The notes beneath the pieces were generated by a model. It searched no databases. It was not told the origin of the DNA and saw only the letters and a program-made list of their open reading frames with translations. This document shows positions 21,876 through 22,789 of a DNA stretch of 22,789 bases, piece after piece (the stretch's first letter is position 1; every line of letters begins with the position of its first letter). A program made the translations under genes and the position numbers. The DNA comes from an uncultured Clostridia bacterium (GTDB lineage Bacteria > Bacillota > Clostridia > TANB77 > CAG-508), in assembly GCA_934177485.1 (NCBI GenBank), contig CAKPPF010000012.1, positions 1-22,789 of the forward strand, written 5' to 3'.

Positions 21876-22789
21876 ATGAAATCTAAAAAAATATTTTTAT
21901 TTTTAGTAATGCTTATAGCATTTTTAGGAATTGTAACTTTATCTAATAAAGTTAATGCTGCAACAATTAGTGATGATGGAAAATACTCATTAGTACTAAC
22001 AGCAAATGAATTTGATGGTTGTTTTGATGGTGAATATTCTAAACTTGTAAGATTTAATATCGCAGAAGGAGAAACAACAGTTAAATTATCTGAATTAACA
22101 AAAGGAATTATTCCCTTCAATGGTAAAACTGTATTTTCACATTGGGAAATGGCAGAAAATACAAAAGCTAGTGAAGAATTAGAAATAGCAAAATTTACTG
22201 GTAGTGGTTACTTTTATACAACAACAGGTAAAGAAGTTAATTATACTAATGGATTAACTCTTAGTGCTAAATTTTCAGATAAAGAATTAAAAGATAGTGG
22301 TAAATACTATGTTAGTTTTGATGCATTTGCTGGTACAATAAATGGTAAAGCAAAACTAACATTGGAAAGTAAAGTAGCAGAATTTAAAACAATTTATTTA
22401 ACAAAATATACACCAGTAAGAAAGGGATATACTTTTAAAGGCTGGGATTTAGATGGAAAAATTGTTACTTCTATTAATTCAAGTGCTTTCACAAAGGATG
22501 CTGTAATTACTTTAACTGCTACATATACTAAAGATACTTTTGATGGAACAGATAGAGTATTAGTATTAAATGCAAACGGTGGAACTATTTCTGGTAAAAC
22601 ATCTAACAAATATGACTATTTAGGTGGCGGAAATTCAGGAACAGCTATGTCACTTTTACCATATACACCTGTAAGAGAAGGATATAAGTTTACTGGATGG
22701 AATACAAAAGAAGATGGAAGTGGAAAAAACTATACTTATATATATTGGAGAAGATGGGATAAAGATGATAAAGATGATCTTAACAGAGA
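21876..22789 (+). CDS. Secreted surface protein with InlB-type (Listeria-Bacteroides) repeats, 3' end cut by window edge
   Basis: Open from ATG 21876 to the right edge (304 codons, no stop). A signal peptide (KSKK, hydrophobic stretch, probable cleavage after KVNA) is followed by an external region. One InlB-like beta repeat begins near 144 (YVSFDAFAGTI ... YTPVRKGYTFKGWDLDG). A second begins near 226 (RVLVLNANGGTISG ... YTPVREGYKFTGWNTKEDGSG). These repeats (PF09479-type) occur in adhesins and other extracellular proteins. The first third was not recognised. Whether it ends in a sorting signal like the 1679 gene cannot be seen. Its promoter carries the same palindrome as the divergent pair at 1517/1679, so joint control is likely. 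Confidence 0.85.
   Translation, partial: MKSKKIFLFLVMLIAFLGIVTLSNKVNAATISDDGKYSLVLTANEFDGCFDGEYSKLVRFNIAEGETTVKLSELTKGIIPFNGKTVFSHWEMAENTKASEELEIAKFTGSGYFYTTTGKEVNYTNGLTLSAKFSDKELKDSGKYYVSFDAFAGTINGKAKLTLESKVAEFKTIYLTKYTPVRKGYTFKGWDLDGKIVTSINSSAFTKDAVITLTATYTKDTFDGTDRVLVLNANGGTISGKTSNKYDYLGGGNSGTAMSLLPYTPVREGYKFTGWNTKEDGSGKNYTYIYWRRWDKDDKDDLNR

Overview
The window is strongly AT-rich, with A/T-ending codons, good AGGAGG-type ribosome binding sites and Gram-positive cell-envelope genes: a class B sortase, a sorting-signal protein, a bifunctional penicillin-binding protein and InlB-type repeats. This fits a low-GC Firmicute, most likely an anaerobic gut-type clostridium. A YtvI-like protein would suit a lineage with spore-forming ancestry but does not prove it. 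Standard stop codons are used throughout. I saw no rRNA, tRNA, CRISPR array or intact insertion sequence.

Layout. (1) 1-4824 is a surface-protein module. A large helix-turn-helix regulator on the minus strand, cut by the left edge, is divergent from a plus-strand run encoding a protein with an NPKTG-type sorting signal, a class B sortase and a membrane-anchored extracytoplasmic protein; a strong terminator closes the run. (2) 4911-8470 is dnaE with its own promoter. (3) 8487-11110 is a patchy accessory stretch: a small unknown gene, a ~140-bp direct repeat present on both sides of a PemK/MazF-like gene, a PAP2 phosphatase, a Cys-rich CBS-pair gene split by one extra base, and a GC-rich hairpin. 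(4) 11176-12939 holds a YtvI/AI-2E-type permease and a convergent OB-fold membrane protein with a shared bidirectional terminator between them. (5) 13108-21553 is a tightly packed probable operon: class A PBP, cysS, a DUF1189 membrane protein, ftsH and lysS. It ends in a strong terminator. (6) From 21876 to the right edge lies a second secreted surface protein with InlB-type repeats.

The most interesting signal is regulatory. An interrupted palindrome (TTACCAA, 15-16 nt, TTGGTAA) lies midway between the divergent promoters of the HTH gene and the sorting-signal gene. The same palindrome, sharing a 16-nt identical half, recurs 20 kb away upstream of the InlB-repeat gene, at nearly the same distance from its -10 box. 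Its position near -55 suggests an activator site. The simplest model is that the HTH protein controls a regulon of surface proteins, with the sortase as part of the output. Second come the repeat-flanked toxin-like gene with its relic of the neighbouring small gene, and a hairpin that contains both the ribosome binding site and the start codon of the broken CBS gene.
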